Shown: positions 55,527 to 64,000, numbered from the stretch's first letter. The stretch: 64,000 nucleotides of DNA from Natroniella acetigena (GCF_023227745.1 NZ_JALKBX010000001.1:1-64000), one strand, 5' to 3'. A program made the numbers and translations. The notes: a model not told the origin generated them from the sequence alone.

Positions 55527-55566
55527 ATAGAAGTTAATGTATAATAGAACAGAATTAAAAAGGAGT
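55527..55566 (+). promoter_or_regulatory. Promoter and ribosome site of the small exported gene
   Basis: TATAAT near 55541 and AAAAGGAGTGA just before the GTG/ATG region support transcription on plus. The -35 box is not clear. Confidence 0.45.
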
Positions 55567-55574
55567 GAATATAA

Positions 55575-56033
55575 GTGAAGAAAATCATATATATAATATT
55601 AGTTATTATAATTATTGTAAATACTTATTCAATAGCTTTGGCTAATAGTATTTCTTCTCAACAAAAAATTAAAGAAAGAATGAATCACTTATTTTCAACT
55701 ATAGAAAATAGTGATCTAGAGAGTTACTTAAAGCTCTTTTCTCAAGACTATAAAAACAAGAAAACTAATGAACATAACACTGAAATTGTAGAGACTTATG
55801 ATGATCTAGAAGGGAGATTTCCTAACCCAGAAAGAATAAAAAAGATCAGAATTGAAATAAAAGAAGCTACAGTTGAGCTTAAAGAAGAGAAGGCAACTTA
55901 TACAGCTAAATTAGAAAACTATACTGAATATACTAACGGATTGAGTTTTGAACGGGAAGAACAAGTAGAATATATCTTGACCTTTGATTCTGAAGTTGAT
56001 CAATGGTTAGTAATTGATATTAATCAACTTTAG
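55575..56033 (+). CDS. Small exported protein, NTF2/SnoaL-like fold suspected
   Basis: A signal peptide (KKIIYIILVIIIIVNTYSIA) is followed by ~125 residues with a helix-strand pattern (MNHLFSTIENSDLESYLKLF; then SQDY) and a C-terminal strand set ending QWLVIDINQL. This resembles DUF4440-like or NTF2-like domains, but no catalytic residues can be named. It is one of three plus-strand genes and stands alone. Confidence 0.6.
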   Translation: MKKIIYIILVIIIIVNTYSIALANSISSQQKIKERMNHLFSTIENSDLESYLKLFSQDYKNKKTNEHNTEIVETYDDLEGRFPNPERIKKIRIEIKEATVELKEEKATYTAKLENYTEYTNGLSFEREEQVEYILTFDSEVDQWLVIDINQL

Positions 56034-56208
56034 GTTAAGGCTAAGTTTAAGATTAAATTTAAGTAAAACCAACAAATACAAACTAGTAAAAATTATCCAC
56101 AACCTCTAAAAAGCATAAGTTCATTAATGATAAAAACAACAAGCACCCCTAGGGGTGCTTGTTAATCATTCTTTACTTATCCTCAACCTTAAACTTAGCC
56201 TAAAGCTT
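56033..56208. repeat. Hexad-arm element around a terminator
   Basis: The left arm is AGGTTAAGGCTAAGTTTAAG, then ATTAAATTTAAGTAAAACC. The right arm (56178-56203) is the inverse, CTCAACCTTAAACTTAGCCT. It lies between convergent genes and encloses the terminator below. Confidence 0.65.
56138..56163 (-). terminator. Terminator of glmS, probably bidirectional
   Basis: AACAAGCACCCCT and AGGGGTGCTTGTT form a 13-pair palindrome. On minus it is followed by GTTTTTATC. It may also stop the convergent plus-strand gene. Confidence 0.85.
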
Positions 56209-58029
56209 TTACTCTACCGTTACACTCTTAGCTAAGTTTCTCGGTTGATCAACATCACAACCTCTTTCTACAGCTACATAGTAGGCTAACAACTGTAAAG
56301 GTATCGCAGTCAATATCGAAGTCAACAACTGATCAGTTTGAGGAATTTTAATTGAATAATCAAATTCCTTCTCATCAACCCCATTAGCAGTAATTCCCGT
56401 TATAACTCCTCCGCGAGCTTTAACCTCTTTAATATTACTTAAAGTCTTCTCGATTACTGATTCTTGAGTGACTAAAGCAATGACTGGAATTCCTTCTTCA
56501 ATCAACGCCAAGGTTCCATGCTTTAATTCCCCTGCTGGATAGGCTTCAGCATGGATATAAGAGATCTCTTTTAATTTTAATGAGCCTTCTAAAGCTACAG
56601 CATAGTCGATACTTCGCCCGATAAAGAACGCATTTTCTTGCTTTAGATATTCTTTAGCTAGCTGAGCTATCTGCTCTTCACTCTCTTCGATAATTTCTGC
56701 TACCTGATCTGGTAGCTCTTTTAAAGCAGAAATCAACTCTTCACTTCGCTCAGTAGCTAACAAATCCTTGGCCCGCGCAAAATAGATCGCTAGCATATAA
56801 AAAGCAATCAACATTGTTAAATACGCCTTCGTAGAAGCAACAGCAATCTCTGGACCAGCGTGAATATAAACGACATCATCTGCTTCCCGCGGAATAGTAC
56901 TGCCTACAGTATTACAGATTGCAATTACTCTAGCCCCTTTATTCTGAGCCTCTCGTAAAGCTGCTAAAGTATCAGCAGTTTCACCAGATTGGCTGACCAC
57001 GATTACTAAAGTATCCTGATCAACTAACGGATCTCGATATCTAAATTCAGAAGCAATATCAACTTCCACTGGAATTTCAGCCAAGCTTTCTATAGCATAC
57101 TTACCAACCAATCCCGAATGATAAGCGGTTCCACACGCAACAATATAAATCTTGTTATAATCTTTAATCTCCTGAGCAGTTAATCCTACTTCATCAAGAT
57201 GAATATCAGCTTGATTCAACCTACCTGCAACTGCTCTGCGCAATGCTTCTGGTTGCTCGTGAATCTCTTTTAACATAAAGTGCTCAAAACCAGCCTTCTC
57301 TGCCATACCAGGATCCCAATCAACCGTAAAGATCTCTTTATCAACAGGCTTACCATCTACAGTTGATAGTTCAACACCATCTCTATTAATTGCGGCCATC
57401 TCTCCATCTTCTAAAATATAAATTTGGTCGGTATGGCTTAAAATAGCTGGGATATCAGATGCCACAAAATATTCACCATCAGCTAATCCCACAATCAACG
57501 GACTATCTTCACGGACAGCAATCAATTTATCAGGTTCACCCTTAGATAAAATCAATAAAGCATAAGCTCCTTCTAATTTCTCAATTACTTTTCTAACTGT
57601 CTGTTCTAAATTCCCATCATAATATTCCGTTAATAAATGGGGAATGACTTCAGTATCAGTTTGAGAAGTAAACTGATAGCCTTTTTCCTTCAACTCAGAT
57701 TTTAAAGTCGAATAATTTTCTATAATACCATTATGAACCACCACAAATTGATCATCAGAGCTAGTATGAGGATGAGAGTTAGGAGTAGATGGTTTACCAT
57801 GAGTAGCCCATCTAGTATGACCAATACCTAGTTGACCACTTGGTTTCTCTTGTTGCACTAACTCTTCTAATTCAGCTAATTTACCTACAGTCTTGACCGT
57901 TTCAATTTGGCCCTGATCATATAAAGAAATTCCAGCTGAATCATAACCACGGTACTCTAACTTCTTTAATCCTTCCAGTAAAATAGGTGTAGCTTCTTCA
58001 GTTCCAATATACCCTACAATTCCACACAT
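56209..58029 (-). CDS. glmS: Glucosamine-6-phosphate synthase GlmS
   Basis: GlmS makes glucosamine-6-phosphate from fructose-6-phosphate and glutamine. The N-terminal glutaminase has the catalytic Cys2 (MCGIVGYIG) and GHTRWATHGKPS (~74). Two SIS sugar domains follow, with CGTAYHSGLVGKYA (~297) and the C-terminal QPRNLAKSVTVE. At 606 residues it is full length. Expression is expected to be controlled by the ribozyme in its leader. Confidence 0.98.
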   Translation of the reverse strand: MCGIVGYIGTEEATPILLEGLKKLEYRGYDSAGISLYDQGQIETVKTVGKLAELEELVQQEKPSGQLGIGHTRWATHGKPSTPNSHPHTSSDDQFVVVHNGIIENYSTLKSELKEKGYQFTSQTDTEVIPHLLTEYYDGNLEQTVRKVIEKLEGAYALLILSKGEPDKLIAVREDSPLIVGLADGEYFVASDIPAILSHTDQIYILEDGEMAAINRDGVELSTVDGKPVDKEIFTVDWDPGMAEKAGFEHFMLKEIHEQPEALRRAVAGRLNQADIHLDEVGLTAQEIKDYNKIYIVACGTAYHSGLVGKYAIESLAEIPVEVDIASEFRYRDPLVDQDTLVIVVSQSGETADTLAALREAQNKGARVIAICNTVGSTIPREADDVVYIHAGPEIAVASTKAYLTMLIAFYMLAIYFARAKDLLATERSEELISALKELPDQVAEIIEESEEQIAQLAKEYLKQENAFFIGRSIDYAVALEGSLKLKEISYIHAEAYPAGELKHGTLALIEEGIPVIALVTQESVIEKTLSNIKEVKARGGVITGITANGVDEKEFDYSIKIPQTDQLLTSILTAIPLQLLAYYVAVERGCDVDQPRNLAKSVTVE

Positions 58030-58065
58030 ATATATTAAACCTCCATCAAATTTAAATTTAGTTAG

Positions 58066-58416
58066 CTATACTAAACCTCTTTGTAGCTCTGATCACTCAG
58101 ATTGTTTAAAGGTTTAGTTTAATGAGGCTATAGCTAGAATAACCTCAGGGGCATCCGCCGATCATCTCGATTCTCCCCCTTCCTCGTCAACTCACGATTA
58201 ACTCAAGAATAAATAATAATCAAGAAAGAAGATCCACTACCTATTTATGATTCTACTGCAAAAAGATTATCGTCACCTTAAACACCACAACATAGTGCGT
58301 TTGGCCACCTAGTCAACCACTGTATATTGCAGGGCTTAATCTAAAAAGTTAGTTTTTGCAGTTCAATCATTTATTCTTGGTTATTTACTAGTTACCAATC
58401 ATGAGTTCAGGCGCTA
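58066..58416 (-). ncRNA. glmS ribozyme with large insertion in P1
   Basis: On minus, AGCGCC (cleavage expected between A58415 and G58414) opens the ribozyme. P1 pairs AACTCATGATT (58397-58407) with AATCGTGAGTT (58189-58199). The core continues GACGAGGAAGGGGGAGAATC, then GAGATGATCGGCGGATGCCCC. Helices P3-P4 follow (GAGGTTATTCTAGCTATAGC; CTAAACCT/AGGTTTAG, 58071-58120). The motif order matches the glucosamine-6-phosphate-activated self-cleaving class. The P1 loop carries ~197 extra bases with nested stems. Confidence 0.92.
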
Positions 58417-58429
58417 TAATTATAATTAA

Positions 58430-58524
58430 TAATGTACAATTTACAATGGACAATTAAAATTTTTAAAAACAAGAGCACTTTATTTGTTGATCTTAATTGT
58501 CAATTATCAATTATCAATTGTACA
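58430..58524. repeat. Heptad-arm palindrome before glmS leader
   Basis: Units AATGTACA ATTTACA ATGGACA ATTAAAA are inverse to ATTGTCAATTATCAATTATC plus AATTGTACATT. It separates glmM from the glmS leader. Confidence 0.6.
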
Positions 58525-59862
58525 TTAATTAAGCTCTCCCTCTATCACCTCTACTACTTGGTTAGCCAGTCTTTCTAATTCTTCTTCATCTTGTCCTTCG
58601 ACCATCACTCTAATTACTGATTCAGTTCCTGAAGCCCGCACAAAGATTCTACCAGCAGTGCCTAGAACTTTCTCAGCCCCTGCAATTGCTTCTTTTATTT
58701 TTTGATTCTCTTCCCAAACTTTATTCTCAACTTCAACATTGACCAATAACTGTGGGAAAGCGGTCATCTGTTCTCTTAACTTAGCCAACGATTTTCCACT
58801 CTCTACAATCACCTCAATCAACTGTAATGCTGTTAACAGCCCATCACCAGTAGTATTATAATCTGCAAAGATAATATGACCTGACTTTTCTCCACCTAAA
58901 TTATATCCCGCTTCTCTCATCTTTGCTAGAACATAACGATCACCATTCTTAGTCACTTCAACTTGACCATCATCTTCTTTGATTGCTTGATGTAACCCTA
59001 GATTACTATATCTAGTAACTACTATTGTATTATGGGCCAATTCTCCTTGGGCTAACAAATACCGCCCACAGATAGTCAAAATATAGTCACCATCAACCAA
59101 TTTTCCTTCTTCATCAACAGCAATTAAGCGATCAGCATCACCATCATGAGCAATCCCTAAATCTGCTTCATGCTTAATAACTGCTTCCTTAATTACCTCA
59201 GGATAGGTAGAGCCACAGTCTTGATTAATATTATAACCACTTGGCTGATCATTAATCGCAATCACTTCTGCCCCTAAATCAGATAATACTTGGGGTGTCA
59301 GTTGATAAGCTGCTCCATTAGCACAATCAACTACAACCTTTAACTTAGAAAAATCAGAGTTAACAGTTCCTTTTAAGTGATTAAGATAACTATCTACAAG
59401 ATGATCACCTTCTGTTACTTGTCCAACCTGGTCACCAGCAGCCAATGGCAACTGATCGACTTGATTAAAATAAATCTCTTCAATCTCATCTTCTTGCTGA
59501 TCAGTTAATTTAAATCCAGCTTGATTAAAGAATTTAATCCCATTATCTTGGACAGGATTATGGGAAGCTGAAATCATGACTCCTGCTACAACATCTTCTT
59601 GAGCAGTCAAATAGGCAACAGCTGGAGTTGGAACGACTCCTACTTTGAGTACATCAACTCCTAATGAGCTAATTCCTGCTATTAAAGCAGCCTCAAGTAG
59701 ATCACCAGAAACACGAGTATCCTTCCCAACTAATATCTTAGCTTCACTACAATCTTGGGTCAGATAATCAGCACCTGCCTTGCCTAACTTAAATGCCATC
59801 TCAGCAGTCAAAAATTGATTTACTTCGCCACGTACACCATCAGTACCAAATAATCCTCCCAT
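58525..59862 (-). CDS. glmM: Phosphoglucosamine mutase GlmM
   Basis: GlmM turns glucosamine-6-phosphate into glucosamine-1-phosphate for peptidoglycan. Motifs are GTDGVRGEVN at the start, the phosphoserine loop SASHNPVQDNGIK (~100), DGDADR (~240) and RASGTESVIRVMVE near the end. I chose the ATG at 59862 (MGGLFGTDG), with GGGGTGAAAAG upstream; the frame extends to 59955 inside a repeat without a ribosome site. About 445 residues. Confidence 0.96.
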   Translation of the reverse strand: MGGLFGTDGVRGEVNQFLTAEMAFKLGKAGADYLTQDCSEAKILVGKDTRVSGDLLEAALIAGISSLGVDVLKVGVVPTPAVAYLTAQEDVVAGVMISASHNPVQDNGIKFFNQAGFKLTDQQEDEIEEIYFNQVDQLPLAAGDQVGQVTEGDHLVDSYLNHLKGTVNSDFSKLKVVVDCANGAAYQLTPQVLSDLGAEVIAINDQPSGYNINQDCGSTYPEVIKEAVIKHEADLGIAHDGDADRLIAVDEEGKLVDGDYILTICGRYLLAQGELAHNTIVVTRYSNLGLHQAIKEDDGQVEVTKNGDRYVLAKMREAGYNLGGEKSGHIIFADYNTTGDGLLTALQLIEVIVESGKSLAKLREQMTAFPQLLVNVEVENKVWEENQKIKEAIAGAEKVLGTAGRIFVRASGTESVIRVMVEGQDEEELERLANQVVEVIEGELN

Positions 59863-59885
59863 CTTTTCACCCCTTGTAATTAATT

Positions 59886-60082
59886 TAGTGCTCTCCCTAC
59901 AAGTCTTATTAGACTTTCCGTAATAAAAACCATTTACTAAATTTAAGCCTATCACTACAGTGCTTCGCAGATAACTAAGTTTCTCTGCACCCCTATCTAA
60001 TTAACAATTGATTCAATATTGGCAAAGCATCCTGAAACTAAATATTCACTTTTCCAGTATTTCCTTTTAACTAAGAGTAGTC
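59886..60082. mobile_element. MITE-like element between cdaA and glmM
   Basis: The left end TTTAGTGCTCTCC is followed by an inserted small hairpin copy (GTCTTATTAGAC, TTCCGTAATAAAAACC). The conserved body follows (TATCACTACAGTGCTTCGC; ATTGGCAAAGCATCC; TATTCACTTTTCC). The right end is TTTTAACTAAGAGTAGTCT. It occupies the place where cdaR usually lies. Confidence 0.65.
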
Positions 60083-60157
60083 TAATTACCTCCAACCTTA
60101 GAATTAAATATAATTAATACTCATTTAATTATATGTTATTAGACTCTAAATTGTCAA

Positions 60158-60913
60158 TTAATTATCCGTATCTTCACTAAATTTAACAAATACTTCCTCC
60201 TTTAGATCAAACTCATCTAGATTATACTTCAATCTTCCTGCGAATGCAGTTGAAATAACCCCAGTTTCTTCTGATACAATAATCACTAAAGCATCAGTTT
60301 CTTCGCTAATCCCAGCTGCTGCTCGATGTCTGGTCCCCAGACTTTGACTTAGCTTTTTATTATTAGTTAAAGGTAATAAGCAATTAGCTGCTACAATCCT
60401 GCCCTCATCAATAACAACTGCTCCATCATGTAAAGGACTTTTAGGAATAAAGATATTTACTAATAATTCCGTCGATAAAATAGCATCTAACTTAACTCCT
60501 GTATCAATAACTTCTTTTAAGCCTGTCCTTCTTTCAAGAACAATCAACCCTCCGATTTGATTTTGGCTTAATCTCATTACAGCAGCCACTAGTTTATCAA
60601 TTTTAATCTTAAATTCATCACGATTAGTCCAATACTTAAATAATTTCCCTCTACCTATTTGTTCTAAAGCTCTCCTCAATTCTGGTTGAAAAACAATAGG
60701 TAAAGCAATCAAGACAACTGTCCTTAACTGCTCCAATAGCATATTAAAAATCTGTAACCCTAACTGTCTACTTATGTAACTAATCAAAAATAAAACTAAA
60801 ACACCTTTTAAAAGTTGAATTGCTCTAGTTTCCTTAATTAAGGTAAAAAATTTATAACAAATCAAACCAGTTACTACAATGTCAACAATAATCAATAAAT
60901 TAAGCTCTGTCAT
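60158..60913 (-). CDS. cdaA: Diadenylate cyclase CdaA
   Basis: CdaA makes c-di-AMP at the membrane. Residues ~1-85 hold three hydrophobic segments. The DAC domain shows SPLHDGAVVID (~155-165) and GTRHRAAAGISEETDALVI (~190-208), carrying the DGA and RHR motifs. At 251 residues it is normal. c-di-AMP controls potassium and osmolyte balance, relevant in a halophile. Its usual partner cdaR is absent between it and glmM. Confidence 0.95.
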   Translation of the reverse strand: MTELNLLIIVDIVVTGLICYKFFTLIKETRAIQLLKGVLVLFLISYISRQLGLQIFNMLLEQLRTVVLIALPIVFQPELRRALEQIGRGKLFKYWTNRDEFKIKIDKLVAAVMRLSQNQIGGLIVLERRTGLKEVIDTGVKLDAILSTELLVNIFIPKSPLHDGAVVIDEGRIVAANCLLPLTNNKKLSQSLGTRHRAAAGISEETDALVIIVSEETGVISTAFAGRLKYNLDEFDLKEEVFVKFSEDTDN

Positions 60914-60978
60914 TTTACTTCTTCCCCTCTTTACTTATAGTATACCTAATTTTATTTCTTTAATAATTTCCTATAAGT

Positions 60979-61012
60979 AAAAACCCTAGCCAACTTTGAA
61001 ATTGACTAGGGT
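60979..61012 (-). terminator. Terminator of rnfC-rnfD
   Basis: On minus, ACCCTAGTCAATTT and AAGTTGGCTAGGGT pair, followed by TTTTAC. It directly follows rnfD. Confidence 0.85.
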
Positions 61013-61022
61013 GAATTTTCAA

Positions 61023-62021
61023 TTATGCTCTTTCTCCAAATTTCGTTCTAGCAGTAACTCGATCAATAAATGGCACAAAAGCATTCATAATCAAAATAGC
61101 AAAAGCAACTGCTCCAACACCAACCCAGAGAGTTTGGTTAAAGAAGATCAACCGCAAGATAGCAACCAAAAGTCCAATTCCAATTCCAAAGATAACTTTA
61201 CCTTTATTGGTAATAGGACTAGTAGCCCAATCTGTAGCCATAAAAATAGCACCAAAAATAAGCCCTCCAGATAAGATGTGATAGATAGGATCGGCTCCAA
61301 AAATAGCCGTCACTACAAAAGTTGTACCAATAGCTGTTAAAGGAATATGCAATTTAATATGACCTTTATAAACCAAATAAGCACAACCTATTAGAACAGC
61401 TAAAATGGAAGTTTCTGCCAAGGAACCCCCTTCGTTAAGCAAGAAGAGATCCCTATAACTAGGCATTGCCTCTTCTACTTTTCCTGCCATTATCATTAAA
61501 GGTGTCGCCTTAGAAAAAGCATCTAGAGAACCTATATCATATAAATAAGGTTTAAAAGCAGGACTTATTCCAACCAAAAATGGAGCTGCATAAACAGAAG
61601 CCATACGACATATTAGTAAAAAGATACGGCTCGCAATAGCGGGGTTAAGAGGATTTTTACCTAGCCCCCCCATTAACTCCCTAAAAATTGCAGTAGCAAC
61701 AAATCCTCCCATAAAATAACTTGGAATAGCCATCCACCAAGCTGTCGGAGGTAAAGTAAGAGCTAGTATAAGTCCAGTAAGCATAGCGGAGCCATCACTT
61801 AATCTAGGTTGCTCTCCTTTCACAACTCTAGCTACAACTTCGCCTAATAATGCACCAACTATACATGAAACAATAATCAAAACTGCTTCAAAATCAAAAA
61901 TAATAAGTGAAGTTAAAGTTATAGGAATCAAAGCAACAATTACATCCCACATAGCACTCTTAACTGAAACACCTCGATGTAAATGTGGGCCATCTTCAAC
62001 TAATAATTTAGTATTCATCAT
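61023..62021 (-). CDS. rnfD: Electron transport complex subunit RnfD
   Basis: RnfD is a membrane flavoprotein of the Rnf complex, which couples ferredoxin:NAD oxidation-reduction to sodium or proton transport. The 332-residue protein has multiple hydrophobic segments and the covalent FMN site DAFSKATPLM (~170). It overlaps rnfC by 4 bases. Downstream, rnfG, E, A and B are not found; a terminator follows at once. Confidence 0.94.
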   Translation of the reverse strand: MMNTKLLVEDGPHLHRGVSVKSAMWDVIVALIPITLTSLIIFDFEAVLIIVSCIVGALLGEVVARVVKGEQPRLSDGSAMLTGLILALTLPPTAWWMAIPSYFMGGFVATAIFRELMGGLGKNPLNPAIASRIFLLICRMASVYAAPFLVGISPAFKPYLYDIGSLDAFSKATPLMIMAGKVEEAMPSYRDLFLLNEGGSLAETSILAVLIGCAYLVYKGHIKLHIPLTAIGTTFVVTAIFGADPIYHILSGGLIFGAIFMATDWATSPITNKGKVIFGIGIGLLVAILRLIFFNQTLWVGVGAVAFAILIMNAFVPFIDRVTARTKFGERA

Positions 62022-63343
62022 TTATCACCCGCCTCACGTTTTTTTTCTGTAATTTTTACTTTTGCTTTTTTAATCTGCTGAACGACAGGTCGTTTAGATG
62101 GACAGACATAAGAACATATACCACACTCTACACAGTCTAAAGGACCTAAGTTCTCAACTTGATTATAATCATTCTCTTCAACTAAGATACTAAGCTTATT
62201 TGGATAAAGTTGCATAGGACATTTCTCAACACAAGAACCACATCTCATACAAGGCAGATCTCCACTACCTTTTACCATTCTTGAAGGCAATGCTATAACC
62301 CCATTACCACCTTTAGTAATAGGAGCACTTAAGTTAGACAAAGCAGTACCAGTCATTGGCCCACCAAGAACAACCTTAGTCTCGTTTTCAATAAAACCTC
62401 CACACTCTTTAATAAGATGCCGAACTGAAGTTCCGACTTTCACCAGCAAATTAGCCGGGTTCTTAATGTTTTGACCAGTTACAGTTACCACTCTTTCCAT
62501 TAGAGGTTTATCATAAGCAACAGCTTCATAAACAGCAATTGCAGTACCTATATTCTGAACTAAAACTCCAACTTCAAAAGGTAAAGCTCCAGATGGTACT
62601 TCCTTATCAAAAGCAGTTTTAATCAATTGTTTTTCTGAACCTTGAGGATATTCAGTTGGTACTGCTTGAACCTCAATTCGAGAATCATCAGCTAACTTTT
62701 TTAAGTGATTAATAGCATCAGGCTTATTATCCTCAATACCAATACAACACTTTTTAGCCCCAACCACCTTTAATAATAATTTAACTCCAGCAATTAATTC
62801 TTCACCTTGTTCCAGCATCATTCGATGGTCACAGGTAAGATAAGGCTCACATTCGCAACCATTAATTAGTATAGTATCAATTGGCTTATCCTCAGGTGGG
62901 CTTAACTTTACAGAAGTAGGGAAACTTGCTCCTCCCATACCCACAATTCCTGCTTCTTTAACAGCCTTAATAATTTCTCCCTTATTTACCTTAGTTACAT
63001 CCCTCTTTTGTTGATAAGAAATACCTTCTTGATTTTGCTCAACTTTAATAACAATACTTTCAACCTTGCCACTTGAAGTTGGTCTTGGTTCAATGGCCTC
63101 CACAGTACCTGCAAGACTAGCATGAACAGGTGCACTTACAAACTGAGAACTATCACCGATCTTTTGACCAGCTTTAACCTTATCACCAACCTCTACCAAA
63201 GGTTCACATGGTGCACCGATATGCTGTGACAACGGGATAACAATCTCCTGTGGTAGACTAACCTCAGTAATAGGTTTACCTTTAGCTAACTCCTTATTAT
63301 AAGGTAGATGAACGCCTCCTTGAAAATCACCGCATTTAGCCAT
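62018..63343 (-). CDS. rnfC: Electron transport complex subunit RnfC
   Basis: RnfC is the peripheral NADH- and FMN-binding subunit with two [4Fe-4S] clusters. The 441-residue protein has FQGGVHLPYNKELAKGKPI (~8-26), GMGGASFPTSVKL (~137), and cluster motifs CMRCGSCVEKCP (~365) and CVECGICSYVCPSKRP (~405). It begins the two-gene rnfCD unit. Confidence 0.95.
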   Translation of the reverse strand: MAKCGDFQGGVHLPYNKELAKGKPITEVSLPQEIVIPLSQHIGAPCEPLVEVGDKVKAGQKIGDSSQFVSAPVHASLAGTVEAIEPRPTSSGKVESIVIKVEQNQEGISYQQKRDVTKVNKGEIIKAVKEAGIVGMGGASFPTSVKLSPPEDKPIDTILINGCECEPYLTCDHRMMLEQGEELIAGVKLLLKVVGAKKCCIGIEDNKPDAINHLKKLADDSRIEVQAVPTEYPQGSEKQLIKTAFDKEVPSGALPFEVGVLVQNIGTAIAVYEAVAYDKPLMERVVTVTGQNIKNPANLLVKVGTSVRHLIKECGGFIENETKVVLGGPMTGTALSNLSAPITKGGNGVIALPSRMVKGSGDLPCMRCGSCVEKCPMQLYPNKLSILVEENDYNQVENLGPLDCVECGICSYVCPSKRPVVQQIKKAKVKITEKKREAGDK

Positions 63344-63439
63344 TTTTTAACCTCCCCTTTTGATATTTTATGAATCACTTGACTGAACAATCATCATGAA
63401 CTATAAATTGATTCTTAAAAACCAAATTAGTTTTAAACC

Positions 63440-64000
63440 CTATTTTTCTCTACTTACCTGATATCCTAAAATATAATTCAAGTGCTGCTTAGCTTCATTT
63501 TTGGGTAGCTGAGCTAAATGATAATGTGCTCTATCTAAAAATCTCTCTTCTAATTGCTGACTTTTTGCAAAAGCTTGCTTATCCTTTACCAACTCAGAAA
63601 TTAAAATAACATCATCTTCTGTAATAGATTCTTTAGTTAAAATCTCTTTAACCTGCTTACTATCCTCTTTCGAATCTAAAAGATAAACAATAGGAAGAGT
63701 ATAGATTCCTGCAAGTAAATCTTGCCCGACAGCTTTTCCTACCTTGCTCTTTTTCCCAACAAAATCCAAAATATCATCTCGGATTTGAAAGGCCATTCCC
63801 ATCTCTAAACCTAAGTTATATAGATTAGATAAAGTAGTATTGCGAATTCCACTTTCATAGGCACCAACATAAGTGCTAAAAGCAAATAACAAAGCTGTTT
63901 TTCGCCTGATACGACGTAGATAATCATTAATCGTTAAATCAGGAGCAAATTTACTCTGATATTGATCAACCTCTCCTTCACAAATCAACTTTACGACTTT
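63440..64000 (-). CDS. Polyprenyl diphosphate synthase, partial
   Basis: The last ~186 codons of a trans-prenyltransferase are present; the frame stays open to the window edge, so the start is outside. It has GLEMGMAFQIRDDILDF with the second Asp-rich motif DDILD, then GKAVGQDLLAGIYTLPIVYLL. The first Asp-rich motif lies upstream of the window. It may be a heptaprenyl or octaprenyl synthase for menaquinone. Chain length cannot be told. Confidence 0.88.
   Translation of the reverse strand, partial: KVVKLICEGEVDQYQSKFAPDLTINDYLRRIRRKTALLFAFSTYVGAYESGIRNTTLSNLYNLGLEMGMAFQIRDDILDFVGKKSKVGKAVGQDLLAGIYTLPIVYLLDSKEDSKQVKEILTKESITEDDVILISELVKDKQAFAKSQQLEERFLDRAHYHLAQLPKNEAKQHLNYILGYQVSREK

Overview
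The window is low-GC, densely coded and almost entirely transcribed from the minus strand; only an ACT-domain/UPF0210 pair and one small exported protein lie on plus. Gene content suggests a strictly anaerobic, low-GC, diderm Firmicute, most likely a halophile of the Halanaerobiales/Halobacteroidaceae type. This is an inference from an Rnf complex, the siroheme-dependent (Ahb) heme route, a LolA-like exported protein, CIRCE-controlled groES/groEL, purine riboswitches and a glmS ribozyme. No rRNA, tRNA, CRISPR array, prophage or intact transposase was seen.

Layout. 0.1-6.7 kb: molybdenum cofactor genes (mogA/moaB, a moaC-MOSC fusion, moaA, a moeA with a damaged PBP-like tail, moeA, mobA). 6.9-7.3 kb: an unassigned ~420-nt structured RNA with its own promoter and terminator. 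7.4-10.8 kb: a MATE exporter and a B12-binding radical SAM protein. 11.4-15.0 kb: siroheme decarboxylase and two radical SAM enzymes of alternative heme synthesis. 15.7-27.8 kb: a sulfur block. It holds a sulfate-assimilation operon (hcyS-hcyF-hcyD-sulfite reductase/TusA-[metY remnant]-sat-cysC-aprA-aprB), a YeiH-type transporter, a LysR regulator and cysK. 27.9-33.0 kb: a DUF389 membrane protein, a YerC-type regulator, and a purine permease and guaA each preceded by a purine riboswitch. 33.4-36.2 kb: lar cofactor genes with larC split at an A9 slippery run. 36.4-40.6 kb: groEL/groES and the ACT/UPF0210 pair. 40.9-45.1 kb: a radical SAM/PDZ protein and the t6A genes. 45.2-50.5 kb: an amidohydrolase pseudogene, a LolA-TPR protein, an M20 peptidase, a MazEF-type pair and an orphan antitoxin-tail peptide. 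50.6-60.9 kb: a helicase, CBS protein, nnr, acpS, glmS with ribozyme, glmM and cdaA. 61.0-64.0 kb: rnfD, rnfC and a polyprenyl synthase cut by the window end.

The most interesting system is the sulfur operon. It looks like a protein-thiocarboxylate pathway of the Wolinella HcyS/HcyD/HcyF/MetY kind. Sulfate is activated (Sat), reduced (AprBA, sulfite reductase) and the sulfide is loaded on a ubiquitin-like carrier. Here the carrier has a 10-residue tail masking its Gly-Gly end, the sulfite reductase carries its own TusA domain, and metY survives only as a ~38-codon fragment directly after the sulfite reductase stop codon. Promoters of this operon, yeiH and cysK resemble one another, and the first two share an upstream box.

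Most longer intergenic gaps contain repeats: a MITE-like family with ~16-bp terminal inverted repeats, palindromic elements whose arms are tandem 6- or 7-nt units, and a small hairpin motif. Other RNA-level novelties are a glmS ribozyme with a ~197-nt structured insertion in P1 and the larC -1 frameshift site.
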